Part shown: positions 24,277 through 33,159 of the stretch, one piece after another | Layout of the letters: each line of letters opens with the position of its first letter | Numbering within the stretch: the first letter of the stretch is position 1 | Assembly (NCBI GenBank): GCA_026706345.1 | Contig: JAPOYX010000139.1 | Location: forward strand, 1 to 44,411 | DNA: 44,411 nucleotides | Direction: 5' to 3' | Source: Gemmatimonadota bacterium | Lineage (GTDB): Bacteria; JAAXHH01 | Notes under the pieces: generated by a model | What the model was told of the DNA's origin: nothing | Databases searched by the model: none | Seen by the model: only the letters and a program-made list of their open reading frames with translations | Made by a program: the position numbers and the translations under genes

Positions 24277-26121
24277 TCAAGATACTTCCGGATGGAAATA
24301 CCGGTACACTCTCCGCGCCGCCTCTTTGCCCAGCCCTTTTACCGCCGCCAGTTCCTCCTCGGTGCATTTCCTGATCTTCTCCACGGACTCGAACGCCAGA
24401 ATCAACTGCTGTTTTCGCTTCGGTCCTACCCCGGGGATGTTGTCCAGTTCGGACCGGATCATGCGGCTGCCCCGCCGCTGCCGGTGGAAAGTGACGGCGA
24501 ACCGGTGGGCTTCGTCCCTGGCCTGCATGAGCATTTTAAGGGCCGGTGAGGACCGCGGGATGACGATCGGCTCGGACTGTCCCGGCCGGAAGACTTCCTC
24601 CAGTCTTTTCGCCAGGCCGATGACGGGCAGGTCGACCAGGCCCAGTTCGTTCAGGACCTGCCGGACGCTGGACAGCTGCCCCTTTCCTCCGTCGATGAGC
24701 ACGAGGTCGGGGAGGGGCTTGCTTTCGTCGAGCAGTCTCCGGTAGCGGCGGCCGACCACCTCCTGCATCATGGCGAAATCATTGGGGCCGATCACGTCTT
24801 TGACCTTGAACTTCCGGTAGTCCGTCTTGCGGGGCCGTCCGTCCACGAAACAGACCATGGAGGCCACCGGGTCCGAGCCCTGTATGTTGGATATGTCGAA
24901 TGTCTCGATGCGCCTCGGCGGCACGGCAAGTCCGAGGGTTTCCTGCAGCGAGGCGACCGAAGCGGGGATGCTGCGGCGGACTCTGGATTCCGCCCGCTTC
25001 AGCGCGTGGGTGTTCAGTTGCAGTTCCGCGTTCTGGACCGCCAGCCGGACCATGGCGGCCTTGTCGCCGCGCCGGGGCACGGCGATGTCCACTTTCGAAC
25101 CGCGCTTCCGGGCCGTCCATTCCCTGAATGCTTCGATACCCTCCGGCTCGCCGGTGAGGAGGATCTCGTCGGGCCACAACTGCGCGGCGAGGTAATACTG
25201 GGTCAGAAAGGCCCCCAGCGTTTCCGGTTCCGTGGCCTCCTCGGGCGCCGTCAGGAAGAAGTGCTCCTTGCCCAGCAGCTTGCCCTCTCTTACCTGGAGT
25301 ACGGCCCCGCACACGTCGTTTCCGTTTCGTGCGAGTCCGATGATGTCCCGGTCCACTTCCTTGCTCGTAAAGGCCCGCTGGCGGACCGTCGTCTTCTCGA
25401 TGGCGATGATCTGGTCGCGTATGCGTCCCGCGAGTTCGAACTGCAGTTGCTCCGACGCCAGCGCCATGCGTTCCTTCAGTTGTTTCAGCAGATCCTTCGT
25501 CCTGCCGGAGAGAAACTGGCACACCTGGTCGATGATCTCGCCGTAGCCTTCCTCGTCGATATGGCCTTTGCACGGTCCGGGACAGCGGTCGATGTAGTAG
25601 TCGAGACAGGGCCGGTCCATGGAGGGCCAGGCCCTCGCGCTCGGGCAGGTGCGCAGGGGGAACACTTTCCGGACCAGATCGATGGTCCTCCGCATGGCCT
25701 TCACGTTGGTGTAGGGTCCGAAGTACCGGGCCCCGTCCGGCCGGACGTTGCGCGTCACGACGACCCGGGGGAAGGCCTCGTTGGTCAGCATGATGAAGGG
25801 AAAGGACTTGTCGTCCCGCAGCATCACGTTGTACCGGGGCCGGTGTTCCTTGATGAGGTGGTCTTCCAGGAGGAGCGCGTCGGCTTCCGATTCGGTGGCC
25901 ACGTAGTCGAAGTCGCGGATCCGGCTGGCCAGCGCGACCGCCTTCGGGTCCATGGGGCGGTTCTTCTGAAAATACGCGCGGATACGATGGCGCAGCGCGC
26001 GGGTCTTGCCCACGTAGATGATGCGCGACCGCGCGTCTTTCATCAGGTAAACGCCCGGTTTGCCGGGCAGCGACTTGAGCTTTTCTTTGATTTGCGTTCG
26101 CTGGACTGCCTGGACTGTCAT
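24277..26121 (-). CDS. uvrC: UvrABC excinuclease subunit C
   Basis: 614 aa from ATG 26121; another Met 18 codons upstream (26175) is possible, and neither has a clear ribosome site. It makes the dual incisions around DNA lesions in nucleotide excision repair. Domains in order: GIY-YIG nuclease (GVY 23-25, IIYVGKT 34-40); a Cys cluster (about residues 160-190: CPS...CLDYYIDRCPGPC); UvrB-binding helical segment (about 205-240); RNase H-like C-terminal nuclease with DISNIQGSDPVASMV and LIDGGKGQL; helix-hairpin-helix pair at the end (IPGVGPKRKQQL, VKGLGKEAARR). Full length. It is divergent from rpsT. Confidence 0.96.
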   Translation of the reverse strand: MTVQAVQRTQIKEKLKSLPGKPGVYLMKDARSRIIYVGKTRALRHRIRAYFQKNRPMDPKAVALASRIRDFDYVATESEADALLLEDHLIKEHRPRYNVMLRDDKSFPFIMLTNEAFPRVVVTRNVRPDGARYFGPYTNVKAMRRTIDLVRKVFPLRTCPSARAWPSMDRPCLDYYIDRCPGPCKGHIDEEGYGEIIDQVCQFLSGRTKDLLKQLKERMALASEQLQFELAGRIRDQIIAIEKTTVRQRAFTSKEVDRDIIGLARNGNDVCGAVLQVREGKLLGKEHFFLTAPEEATEPETLGAFLTQYYLAAQLWPDEILLTGEPEGIEAFREWTARKRGSKVDIAVPRRGDKAAMVRLAVQNAELQLNTHALKRAESRVRRSIPASVASLQETLGLAVPPRRIETFDISNIQGSDPVASMVCFVDGRPRKTDYRKFKVKDVIGPNDFAMMQEVVGRRYRRLLDESKPLPDLVLIDGGKGQLSSVRQVLNELGLVDLPVIGLAKRLEEVFRPGQSEPIVIPRSSPALKMLMQARDEAHRFAVTFHRQRRGSRMIRSELDNIPGVGPKRKQQLILAFESVEKIRKCTEEELAAVKGLGKEAARRVYRYFHPEVS

Positions 26122-26196
26122 GGGAAGCTCGTTTGCTCTCCGGATTCCGGCGGGATTGCCGATACTTGCAATCATGCCAAAGCGGTCAATTTAACC

Positions 26197-26225
26197 TTGA
26201 CATTTGGGTACCCGCCAGGTAATAT
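26197..26225 (+). promoter_or_regulatory. Sigma70-like promoter of rpsT
   Basis: A perfect TTGACA (26197-26202), 17-bp spacer, TAATAT (26220-26225). It predicts an 85-nt leader before GTG 26318. Confidence 0.55.
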
Positions 26226-26317
26226 GGTGCTGGTTTTGTGCGAACCGTCAAGGCAGGCCGCGATAGGCCAGCCCGCCATTCGGTGTTACAGCGATTCAGA
26301 TCATAAAGGGAGTAAAA

Positions 26318-26563
26318 GTGCCGACCCTCGTTTCATCCAAGAAGCGTTTACGTCAGGAAGCCGTGCGCCAGCACCGTAACGCCACGGTCAAATCCGCCCT
26401 TCGTACCGCCATCAAGCGCCTGCGCGGGAATTCGGACGCCGACTCGGCGCCCGGGCTCCTGAGCCAGGCCCATTCCAGGTTGGATAAAGCCGTCAAGCGC
26501 GGCGTGATGCACCGGCGGACCGCCGACCGCATCAAGTCCAGGCTGGCGAAGCAGGCCAGCTAG
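26318..26563 (+). CDS. rpsT: 30S ribosomal protein S20
   Basis: 81 aa, GTG start preceded by AAAGGGAG. A small, very basic, all-helical protein that binds 16S rRNA near the bottom of the 30S subunit. Family features: SSKKRLRQ near the N-terminus, the RNATVKSALRTAIKRL helix at 20-35, and KAVKRGVMHRRTADRIKSRLAK near the C-terminus. It is slightly shorter than the E. coli protein. Monocistronic, between divergent uvrC and convergent pyrG, with its own promoter. Confidence 0.95.
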   Translation: MPTLVSSKKRLRQEAVRQHRNATVKSALRTAIKRLRGNSDADSAPGLLSQAHSRLDKAVKRGVMHRRTADRIKSRLAKQAS

Positions 26564-26610
26564 GCCCGTTTCCCTTTAGCGGCCAGGCCGACCGGACGGG
26601 TCATATCCTG

Positions 26611-28395
26611 CTATTCCGCCTGTCCGGCCTGCATGGCCACCTGCCGGTTTTCCACTGAATCCACATAGTCCAAAGCTGCCTGTACCAGTCCCCTGAACAA
26701 GGGGTGAGGCCTGTATGGACGGCTGGTCAGCTCGGGATGGAACTGGGTTCCTACGAAGAAGGGATGCGTGGGGATTTCCAGGATCTGCATGATCTGCTCG
26801 TCGGGGGTCATGCCGGAGAACACCATGCCCTTGTGCTCGATGAGCTCCCTGTACTGGTTGTTGAATTCGTACCGGTGGCGGAATCGTTCCACGGCCGTAT
26901 CCGATCCGTAGCAGCGGTGGGCTTCGGTGCCGTCTTTCACCTTCACCTCGTGTCCGCCCAGCCGCATCGTGCCCCCCATTCCAGCCAGCTTGCGCTGGTC
27001 GGGCAGCAGGTAGATGACCGGCGTTTCCGCCTCCGCGTCGAATTCCGCGTGGGCGGCATTCAGCAGTCCGCACTGGTTCCGCGCGAACTCCACCACGGCC
27101 AGCTGGAATCCGTAGCACAGGCCCAGAAACGGCAGGCCGTTCTCCCTGGCGTGCTGTATGAACCGGATCTTTCCCTCGGCGCCCCGCTCGCCGAAGCCAC
27201 CGGGCACGATGATGCCGGAGATGTCGTCCAGCATGCCCGCGTCGAGCGGCTGGTCCGCCGAGAAATCCGTCGTATCGATCCACTCCGTGGTGACATCCAC
27301 ACCCACGCTGACCTTGCTGTGGTCCAGGGCGTTCAGGATACTCACGTATGAATCGTGCAGGGCCGTGTACTTGCCGGTTATGGCGATACGTATTTCGGGG
27401 TGGCTTCTGGACAAGTACTTGAGATAAATGTCGAACATCTGCGGTCGCTGATCGGTACGCTGCGGGAGATTGACGTTGAGCTTCTCGGCAACGATCTGAA
27501 CCGTCTCTTGGCGGTCGAGCAGGGTGGGCACCCGGTAGATGGAATCCGTATCGGGGCTGCTGACCACGCGATCCTCGGCGATGTTGCAGAAGAGGCTGAT
27601 CTTCTGCCGGACGCTCTTGTTCAGCGGGATGGCCGAACGGCATACCACGATATCGGGCTGGATGCCCAGTTGCAGGAGCGCCTTGACGCTGTGCTGCGTG
27701 GGTTTAGTCTTGAGTTCCCCCGCGGACTCGTTATAGGGCACCTGCGTGACGTGGACCGACAGGACATTGTCCCGTCCCTCGTCGTAGAGCATTTCCCGGG
27801 CAGCCTCGATGAAATGGATATTTTCGATATCTCCGACGGTGCCGCCGACCTCCACGACCAGGATGTCGTAGGGTCCCTCGTGGGCCTTGGTCCGGATCAG
27901 GTTCTTGATTTCGCCCGTCACATGGGGCACGACCTGCACATCCCGTCCCAGGTACTCGCCCCGGCGTTCCTTGTCGAGGATGATCCGGTACACCTTGCCG
28001 GAGGTGATGTAGTTGTTCCGGTTCAGATTATCGTCGAGAAAACGTTCGTAGGTGCCCAGGTCCATGTCGCACTCGGTGCCGTCCTCGAGTACGAACACTT
28101 CTCCGTGGCGGTAGGGGTTGATGGTGCCGGCGTCCTGGTTCAGATAGCCGTCGATCTTGATCTGGGAGACCGTGAATCCGTAGTGCTTGAGCAGGTGTCC
28201 GAGGGAGGCGCTGAAGACGCCCTTGCCCACGCCGGACATGACACCGCCGGTGACGAAGATGTACTTGGTCCGTCCGATGCGGTAATCGGTGGGGAAGAAC
28301 TCGATGGCCTCGGAATCGACCGTGCTGGCGCTGTGGGCGTCCAGGTCGACGTCATCAAAAAATACATCGTCGCTATAGTCCGGGGCACCGGCCAA
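26611..28395 (-). CDS. pyrG: CTP synthase with N-terminal extension
   Basis: 594 aa. It converts UTP, ATP and glutamine to CTP. The start is TTG 28395, well supported by AAGGAG 7 bp upstream. It adds an acidic extension of about 42 residues before the usual beginning (TKYIFVTGG). The synthetase P-loop is GGVMSGVGKG (50-59; GGVVSSLGKG in most bacteria), and the nucleotide/Mg segment reads KIDGYLNQDAGTINPY where many have KxDPYLNxDPGTMSPY. The class I amidotransferase domain has Cys427 (LGLCYGFQ) and a C-terminal His-Pro-Glu near 553 (GTQFHPE). Both active sites look intact. Convergent with rpsT. Confidence 0.94.
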   Translation of the reverse strand: MAGAPDYSDDVFFDDVDLDAHSASTVDSEAIEFFPTDYRIGRTKYIFVTGGVMSGVGKGVFSASLGHLLKHYGFTVSQIKIDGYLNQDAGTINPYRHGEVFVLEDGTECDMDLGTYERFLDDNLNRNNYITSGKVYRIILDKERRGEYLGRDVQVVPHVTGEIKNLIRTKAHEGPYDILVVEVGGTVGDIENIHFIEAAREMLYDEGRDNVLSVHVTQVPYNESAGELKTKPTQHSVKALLQLGIQPDIVVCRSAIPLNKSVRQKISLFCNIAEDRVVSSPDTDSIYRVPTLLDRQETVQIVAEKLNVNLPQRTDQRPQMFDIYLKYLSRSHPEIRIAITGKYTALHDSYVSILNALDHSKVSVGVDVTTEWIDTTDFSADQPLDAGMLDDISGIIVPGGFGERGAEGKIRFIQHARENGLPFLGLCYGFQLAVVEFARNQCGLLNAAHAEFDAEAETPVIYLLPDQRKLAGMGGTMRLGGHEVKVKDGTEAHRCYGSDTAVERFRHRYEFNNQYRELIEHKGMVFSGMTPDEQIMQILEIPTHPFFVGTQFHPELTSRPYRPHPLFRGLVQAALDYVDSVENRQVAMQAGQAE

Positions 28396-28442
28396 AGACT
28401 CGCTCCTTGTTCAGGATTTGGGATTTGAATAAGGCCGCACCT

Positions 28443-28471
28443 AAGATAGGACGGGAAAGGCGAAATCGCAA
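28443..28471 (-). promoter_or_regulatory. Sigma70-like promoter of pyrG
   Basis: Minus strand: TTGCGA (28466-28471), 17-bp spacer, TATCTT (28443-28448), four of six matches in each box, 48 bp before the TTG start. Confidence 0.4.
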
Positions 28472-28495
28472 TACAATTATGTTAAAAACCCTATA

Positions 28496-29293
28496 TCAGT
28501 ACTCCCCGATCCACTTGCTCCTCAGTCCGTCCAGCGTACCCTTCTGCCCCATCTGGTACAGCCACAGGTTCAGGTAGTTGATGAAGGGCTGGTCGCCGCG
28601 GACGGTCATGTATCCGAGGTCCTCGCGGGTCAACGGCTTGTCCGGGTCGAGGGCGTAAAGCAGGGGATTCTGCCTGGCGTAGATCACCGCTTCCACGTTG
28701 TCCGTGAACATGACGTCCACGTCACCGGCTGCCACGGCCGGTTGAACGTCCAGGTTGTTCTCGAACATGACGATCGTGGCCTGGCTGATGTTGGCACGGA
28801 CGTAGGCTTCGTTGGTCCCGCCGTAATTGGCGCCGATCCGGACACCGGGCCGGTCGATGTCCTGCAGGCTCTTGAAACGCTCGCGGTCGGCCTTCCGGAT
28901 GAGCGGCGATTTGCCGATGGTGACATAGGGGTCGGTGAGGGCCAGGTCCTTCTGTCGCGTCAACGTCCGGGTGATGCCGCCCATGGCCAGGTCGAACCGG
29001 TCGTTCAGTGTATCTTCGGTCAGGTTGCTCCAGGTCGTGGGCACGAACCGGACGCTCACGCCGAGGGCTTCGCCGAGCCGATGCGCCGCGTCGATGTCCA
29101 TGCCCTCGTAGGTACCGGTCTCCGGATTCAGATAGGTGAAAGGCTTGTAGTCGCCGGTCGTACCTATCCGGATCTCGCCCCGTTCCTGGATCCGGTCCAG
29201 CAGGGAGGCCTGGGCGTGGACGTGCACCGAAAGGGTACACAGGCAGGCAAGCAGAAGAAGCGATGGGATGGCGCGCATAGGGAAAGTCCTCAT
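28496..29293 (-). CDS. Periplasmic solute-binding/cyclohexadienyl dehydratase-like protein
   Basis: 265 aa, ATG 29293 with GGAG 6 bp upstream. A signal peptide (about 1-28, VHAQ) sends it to the periplasm. It has the family-3 solute-binding fold: GTTGDYKPFTY at 44-54, YEGMDID at 62-68, RFDLAMGGIT at 99-108, GANYGGTNE at 154-162 and DVMFTDNVEA near 195-205. These motifs fit PheC-type cyclohexadienyl dehydratase (prephenate/arogenate to phenylpyruvate/phenylalanine) better than amino-acid transporters. Glu162 in GGTNE would match the catalytic Glu of PheC (from memory). No ABC permease or ATPase is nearby, which also favours an enzyme. A transport receptor remains possible. Confidence 0.75.
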   Translation of the reverse strand: MRTFPMRAIPSLLLLACLCTLSVHVHAQASLLDRIQERGEIRIGTTGDYKPFTYLNPETGTYEGMDIDAAHRLGEALGVSVRFVPTTWSNLTEDTLNDRFDLAMGGITRTLTRQKDLALTDPYVTIGKSPLIRKADRERFKSLQDIDRPGVRIGANYGGTNEAYVRANISQATIVMFENNLDVQPAVAAGDVDVMFTDNVEAVIYARQNPLLYALDPDKPLTREDLGYMTVRGDQPFINYLNLWLYQMGQKGTLDGLRSKWIGEY

Positions 29294-29362
29294 TGATCAC
29301 TCCAGTAGGGTAGGATTCGCCGTGAAAACTTCGATCGACCCGCGGGTCAGGCTGTCGGTGAG

Positions 29363-29391
29363 TTTATAGTGCTTCCTGTCCGGCGTGTCAA
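29363..29391 (-). promoter_or_regulatory. Strong sigma70-like promoter of the PheC-like gene
   Basis: Minus strand: TTGACA (29386-29391), exactly 17-bp spacer, TATAAA (29363-29368). It is the best consensus match in the window, 70 bp upstream of ATG 29293. Confidence 0.7.
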
Positions 29392-29397
29392 TGCATC

Positions 29398-29426
29398 TTG
29401 ACAGGCCAGTGCCAGGCTTCTACCTT
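29398..29426 (+). promoter_or_regulatory. Sigma70-like promoter of the CRTAC1/RnfD-like pair
   Basis: TTGACA (29398-29403), 17-bp spacer, TACCTT (29421-29426). Its -35 box is only 6 bp from the -35 box of the divergent promoter. It implies that translation starts downstream, supporting ATG 29505. Confidence 0.4.
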
Positions 29427-29504
29427 GAATCGGCACTTGGACCATTCGGAATTCACGTGCCATACCCGTCTGTCCACCCGCTGAATATCTTGTCCCTTCA
29501 GGCC

Positions 29505-31304
29505 ATGTCACCAGCCCCCTCCAGTACGATACGGACATCGGCTACCGCGCTGTTCATCATTCTGATTATTTCCCCCTTCTTCCTCGACCGATGGCTGTCG
29601 CGCGAGACAGGCGTACGCGAGCCAGACGTACGTGAGACAGACGCGGCAAACCCGGGGCGGTACGGGTTCCTGTTGACAGATGCGACGGCGGCGGCCGGCA
29701 TTGACTTCGTCCATGCAAAACCGCAGCTCGATCCGAAGCTCGCCCCAATCATGCCCCACATCTCGGCTCTCGGGGCATCCGTCTCGGTCGTGGATTTCGA
29801 CAACGACGGGTGGCAGGACATGTACGTGACCAGCAGCCGGAAGGGTTCGCCGAACGTCCTGTACCGGAACTTGGGCGACGGAAGCTTCGCGGAGGTTGCC
29901 GGGGAGGCCGGTCTGGCCGAAGTGAACGGGGACGGTGGCGTGTCTATGGGCTCGGTGTGGGGGGATTACGACAATGACGGATTCGAGGACGTCTTCATCT
30001 ACATGTGGGGCCGTCAGCGCCTGTACCGAAACCTGGGCGACGGCACCTTCGAGGACGCGACCGGCGTCGCCGGGCTGGACCGGTGGATGAACGCCAACAG
30101 CGCCGTGTGGACGGACCTCAACCGGGACGGCCTGATCGATCTATACGTGGGTGGATATTTCTCGGAAGTCCATGACCTGTGGCAGGTTACGACGACGCGC
30201 ATCATGCAGGAGAGTTTCGAATACGCAAACAATGGCGGCCACAATTACCTCTTCCTGAACCGGGGAAACGGCCGCTTCGAGGACGTGACGGAAGCCTACG
30301 GAGCGGACTGCACGCGGTGGACCATGTCCGTCGGTGCGGCGGACCTGAACGGCGACGGATGGCCCGATCTGTACCTGGCCAACGATTACGGTCCCGAGGT
30401 GCTCCTCCTCAATATTGAAGGGAAGCGTTTCGAGCAGCCCGCCGGTACCTCGCTGGAGGAGACCTCCAAGAGCGGCATGAACGTGGCCTTCGGCGATCTG
30501 TACAATGACGGCCGTGCGGATGTCTACGTGACGAATATCTCGAAGCGCGGCTACCTGTTCCAGGGGAACAATCTCCGCCGCAACCTGATCGCGGAAAACG
30601 GCCGGATGGTCAACATCGCGGAAGGTGAAATTGCCGATGCGGGCTGGGCCTGGGGCGCACAGTTCGGGGACCTGAACAACGACGGTTTCGTGGACCTGTT
30701 CGTCACCAACGGTTTCGTATCGGCCGATCCGGAGGAAGACTACTGGTACGAGATGTCGCGGGTCGCCATGGGCAACAACAACATCTTCCAGGACGTGAGG
30801 AACTGGGCGCCCATGGGCGATCAGAGCCTTTCGGGGTTCGAGCGGTCCAGGCTGTACCTGAACGACGGAACCGGGCGCTTCTACGACGTGGCGGAATCCG
30901 TCGGCGTAAACGACCGGTACGACGGCAGGGGGGTCGCCTTTGCCGACCTCTTCAACCGGGGCGTGCTGGACTTGGTGGTGGCCAATCAAAACGGCCCTGT
31001 GATCCTGTACCGAAACGAGGTCGAGCTGAAGAACGCGTGGATTGCCGTCGAACTGCGGGGCGTCCGCAGCAACGCAAGCGCTATCGGCGCGGAGATACGG
31101 GTATTCTGGGACGGCCGGCAACAGCTCCAGGTCGTGACGGCCGGGGCCGGATTCGCCGCCCAGAGCCAGCGCAGGCGGCACTTCGGCCTTGGCGCTGCCA
31201 CGGTGGTCGAACGCGTTGAGATCCGCTGGCCGAGCGGGACGACACAGACGCTGGAACGTCCTGAACTGAACCGGCTTCACACGGTGATGGAACCGGAGGG
31301 ATGA
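29505..31304 (+). CDS. CRTAC1-type FG-GAP/ASPIC-UnbV repeat protein
   Basis: 599 aa from ATG 29505; the frame is open from 29385 but that part overlaps the promoter. An N-terminal signal-anchor (hydrophobic about 12-27) places the rest outside the cytoplasm. A beta-propeller of FG-GAP/VCBS units follows, each with a Ca-binding DxDxDG-type loop: DFDNDGWQD, DYDNDGFED, DLNRDGLID, DLNGDGWPD and DLNNDGFVD. The C-terminus (about 510-595) is an ASPIC/UnbV domain (AIGAEIRVFWDG...QSQRRRHFGLG). Function is unknown for this family; adhesion or protein-ligand binding is usual for such propellers. The stop overlaps the next start (ATGA), so the two products are probably partners. Confidence 0.85.
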   Translation: MSPAPSSTIRTSATALFIILIISPFFLDRWLSRETGVREPDVRETDAANPGRYGFLLTDATAAAGIDFVHAKPQLDPKLAPIMPHISALGASVSVVDFDNDGWQDMYVTSSRKGSPNVLYRNLGDGSFAEVAGEAGLAEVNGDGGVSMGSVWGDYDNDGFEDVFIYMWGRQRLYRNLGDGTFEDATGVAGLDRWMNANSAVWTDLNRDGLIDLYVGGYFSEVHDLWQVTTTRIMQESFEYANNGGHNYLFLNRGNGRFEDVTEAYGADCTRWTMSVGAADLNGDGWPDLYLANDYGPEVLLLNIEGKRFEQPAGTSLEETSKSGMNVAFGDLYNDGRADVYVTNISKRGYLFQGNNLRRNLIAENGRMVNIAEGEIADAGWAWGAQFGDLNNDGFVDLFVTNGFVSADPEEDYWYEMSRVAMGNNNIFQDVRNWAPMGDQSLSGFERSRLYLNDGTGRFYDVAESVGVNDRYDGRGVAFADLFNRGVLDLVVANQNGPVILYRNEVELKNAWIAVELRGVRSNASAIGAEIRVFWDGRQQLQVVTAGAGFAAQSQRRRHFGLGAATVVERVEIRWPSGTTQTLERPELNRLHTVMEPEG

Positions 31305-32128
31305 TGGGCGAATCGAAGGCCGCGGCGGTCGAGACTCTGGGAAGCGACGGGCCGCAGGGGAGCGGCAGTCTCCATATAGATCCACGCTACCTGTCGTCCG
31401 GGCTGATTACCCTGATCCTGGTCCTCGGCCAGATGTACGTGGGTATCCTCCACGACCTGTCGCAGCTCTTTACGGCGATCGCCGTGGCCCTGGCGGCGGA
31501 GCTGGCCCTGGGCCACCTGTTGACGGGGAGGTGGCTCAATCCCGCGAGCGCGTACATCACCGGGATCAGCTGCGGCATACTGCTGAGGTCGCTTTACCTG
31601 TGGCCCTTCGCCATCGCCAGCCTGCTTTCCATCATGTCGAAGTATGTCCTTCGCTACCGGGGGCGTCACCTGTGGAATCCGTCCAATCTGGGTATCTGCG
31701 TGGTGCTCTTCGCGGCGCCCGGGACCGTGGCCGCCCTGAGCGAGCAGTGGGGAAACGACCTGTGGGCCATGGCCGTGATCTGGGTGCTGGGATCGGTCAT
31801 CCTCTGGCGGGCGAAACGGTTTCACGTGACCTTCACCTACGCCGTGTCGTTCGTCGCGCTTGCTTACGTGCGGTCTTTGTTAACCGGAGCCCCTTTCCTC
31901 TCGGAAGTCGCGCCTATCACCGGCCCCATGTACCAGCTCATGGCCTTCTTCATGGTCACGGATCCCGCCACCTCCGTCTCCTCGCGCGGCGGCAGGATCG
32001 GGGTCGCTTTTCTCGTGGCGCTGGCCGAAATGATGTTGCGGTTGTTTGAAATCGTGAACGCGCCACTCTATGCCTTGTTTCTGGTGGGACCGGCGGCGAT
32101 GGTATTTGATTTGAAACGTTCGGACTGA
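31301..32128 (+). CDS. RnfD/NqrB-like integral membrane protein, orphan
   Basis: 275 aa (ATG 31301 or 31304; GGAGG just upstream suits 31304 slightly better). About 8-10 hydrophobic segments. RnfD/NqrB landmarks: YRGRHLWNPSNLG (119-131) resembles the K...NPFNPAxxG loop, and FFMVTDPATSVSSRGGRIG (217-234) resembles the F.ATDPVSA...T.KG motif. I do not see the SGAT-type Thr that carries covalent FMN in RnfD/NqrB, so it may be a flavin-free relative. No other rnf or nqr gene is present. Overlap with the CRTAC1 gene predicts a membrane complex of the two. A Gfo/Idh gene follows after 17 bp. Confidence 0.75.
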   Translation: MMGESKAAAVETLGSDGPQGSGSLHIDPRYLSSGLITLILVLGQMYVGILHDLSQLFTAIAVALAAELALGHLLTGRWLNPASAYITGISCGILLRSLYLWPFAIASLLSIMSKYVLRYRGRHLWNPSNLGICVVLFAAPGTVAALSEQWGNDLWAMAVIWVLGSVILWRAKRFHVTFTYAVSFVALAYVRSLLTGAPFLSEVAPITGPMYQLMAFFMVTDPATSVSSRGGRIGVAFLVALAEMMLRLFEIVNAPLYALFLVGPAAMVFDLKRSD

Positions 32129-32145
32129 ACGAACGGGAGAACATC

Positions 32146-33159
32146 ATGGCCCTCAGCGTGGGCATCGTAGGAGTGGGCGGCATCGCACACTGTCACGGCA
32201 GGGCGGCCCGGGAGGCGCCCGAAGCGGAACTCGCCGCGATCTGCGATGTCTCGGAGGAGGCGGTGGACCGGTTCGGCGAGACCTTCGGGGTCTCCCGGCG
32301 TTACACCGACCTGGAGCGCATGTTGCAGGAAGAGGAAATCGACATCCTGTCCGTCTGTACCTGGGGCGATTCACACGCGGATCTCAGTATCCGGGCCGCG
32401 CGGACAGGCCGGGTCAGGGCGATTCTCTGCGAAAAACCCATCAGTTCGACGGCGGCCGAGTGCGAAGCCATGATCGAAACCGCGCGGGACCACGGCGTCC
32501 TGCTCGCCGAGGCCTTCAAGTTCCGCCACCACCCGTGCCATATCAGGGCGAAGGAGCTCATCGAAGCCGGCGAGATCGGACGGGTCAAGTTGATCCGCAG
32601 TACCTTTACCGCGGCAGTGGATCCAGGCAACCTGAGACCGGACTACAACTGGCGGTTCAACCGGGAGAAGCGCGGAGGAGCCACCTACGACCTGGGATGT
32701 TACTGCATCCATCATGCACGGTTCATTGCGGGAAGTGAACCGGACCGTGTCCAGGCGCGCGGCCATTACGGCCAGCGGTCCCAGGTGCCCGAGTCCGTCC
32801 TGGCGCAACTCGAGTTCCCCGACGAGATCAGCGCGCAGTGCGCCTTTTCTTTCAGGTTCTACGGATCCCAGGAGTTCGAGGTGTACGGTACGGACGGCTA
32901 CATGCGGATGGACATGGCCTGGAACAACGAAGATCACCCGGTCGCGCTGGTAATCAGGAAAAACGACGGGGAAGAAAGAACCATCCGATTCGCCCCGGTC
33001 TTTCAATTCACCAATCAACTGCGGCACCTTTGCGAATGTCTCGAGTCCGGTCGGCCGCACCGGATTCCACCTGAGAACAGCTTGGGCAACATGCGGGTCA
33101 TCGACGCCGTACATGAATCCATTGACTCGGGACAGCCCGTTGTTTTGAGTTCCGGATAG
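32146..33159 (+). CDS. Gfo/Idh/MocA family oxidoreductase
   Basis: 337 aa. NAD(P)-binding GVGGIA at 9-14, catalytic-region Glu96-Lys97-Pro98 (CEKP), and the substrate-domain motif GGATYDLGCYCIHH (178-190; Asp182, His189/190). GGGAG lies about 8 bp before the ATG. The substrate is probably a sugar or its derivative, not identifiable by sequence. It is distinct from the Gfo/Idh enzyme at 11147. It may be co-transcribed with the CRTAC1/RnfD-like pair because of the 17-bp spacing, though the functions look unrelated. Confidence 0.88.
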   Translation: MALSVGIVGVGGIAHCHGRAAREAPEAELAAICDVSEEAVDRFGETFGVSRRYTDLERMLQEEEIDILSVCTWGDSHADLSIRAARTGRVRAILCEKPISSTAAECEAMIETARDHGVLLAEAFKFRHHPCHIRAKELIEAGEIGRVKLIRSTFTAAVDPGNLRPDYNWRFNREKRGGATYDLGCYCIHHARFIAGSEPDRVQARGHYGQRSQVPESVLAQLEFPDEISAQCAFSFRFYGSQEFEVYGTDGYMRMDMAWNNEDHPVALVIRKNDGEERTIRFAPVFQFTNQLRHLCECLESGRPHRIPPENSLGNMRVIDAVHESIDSGQPVVLSSG

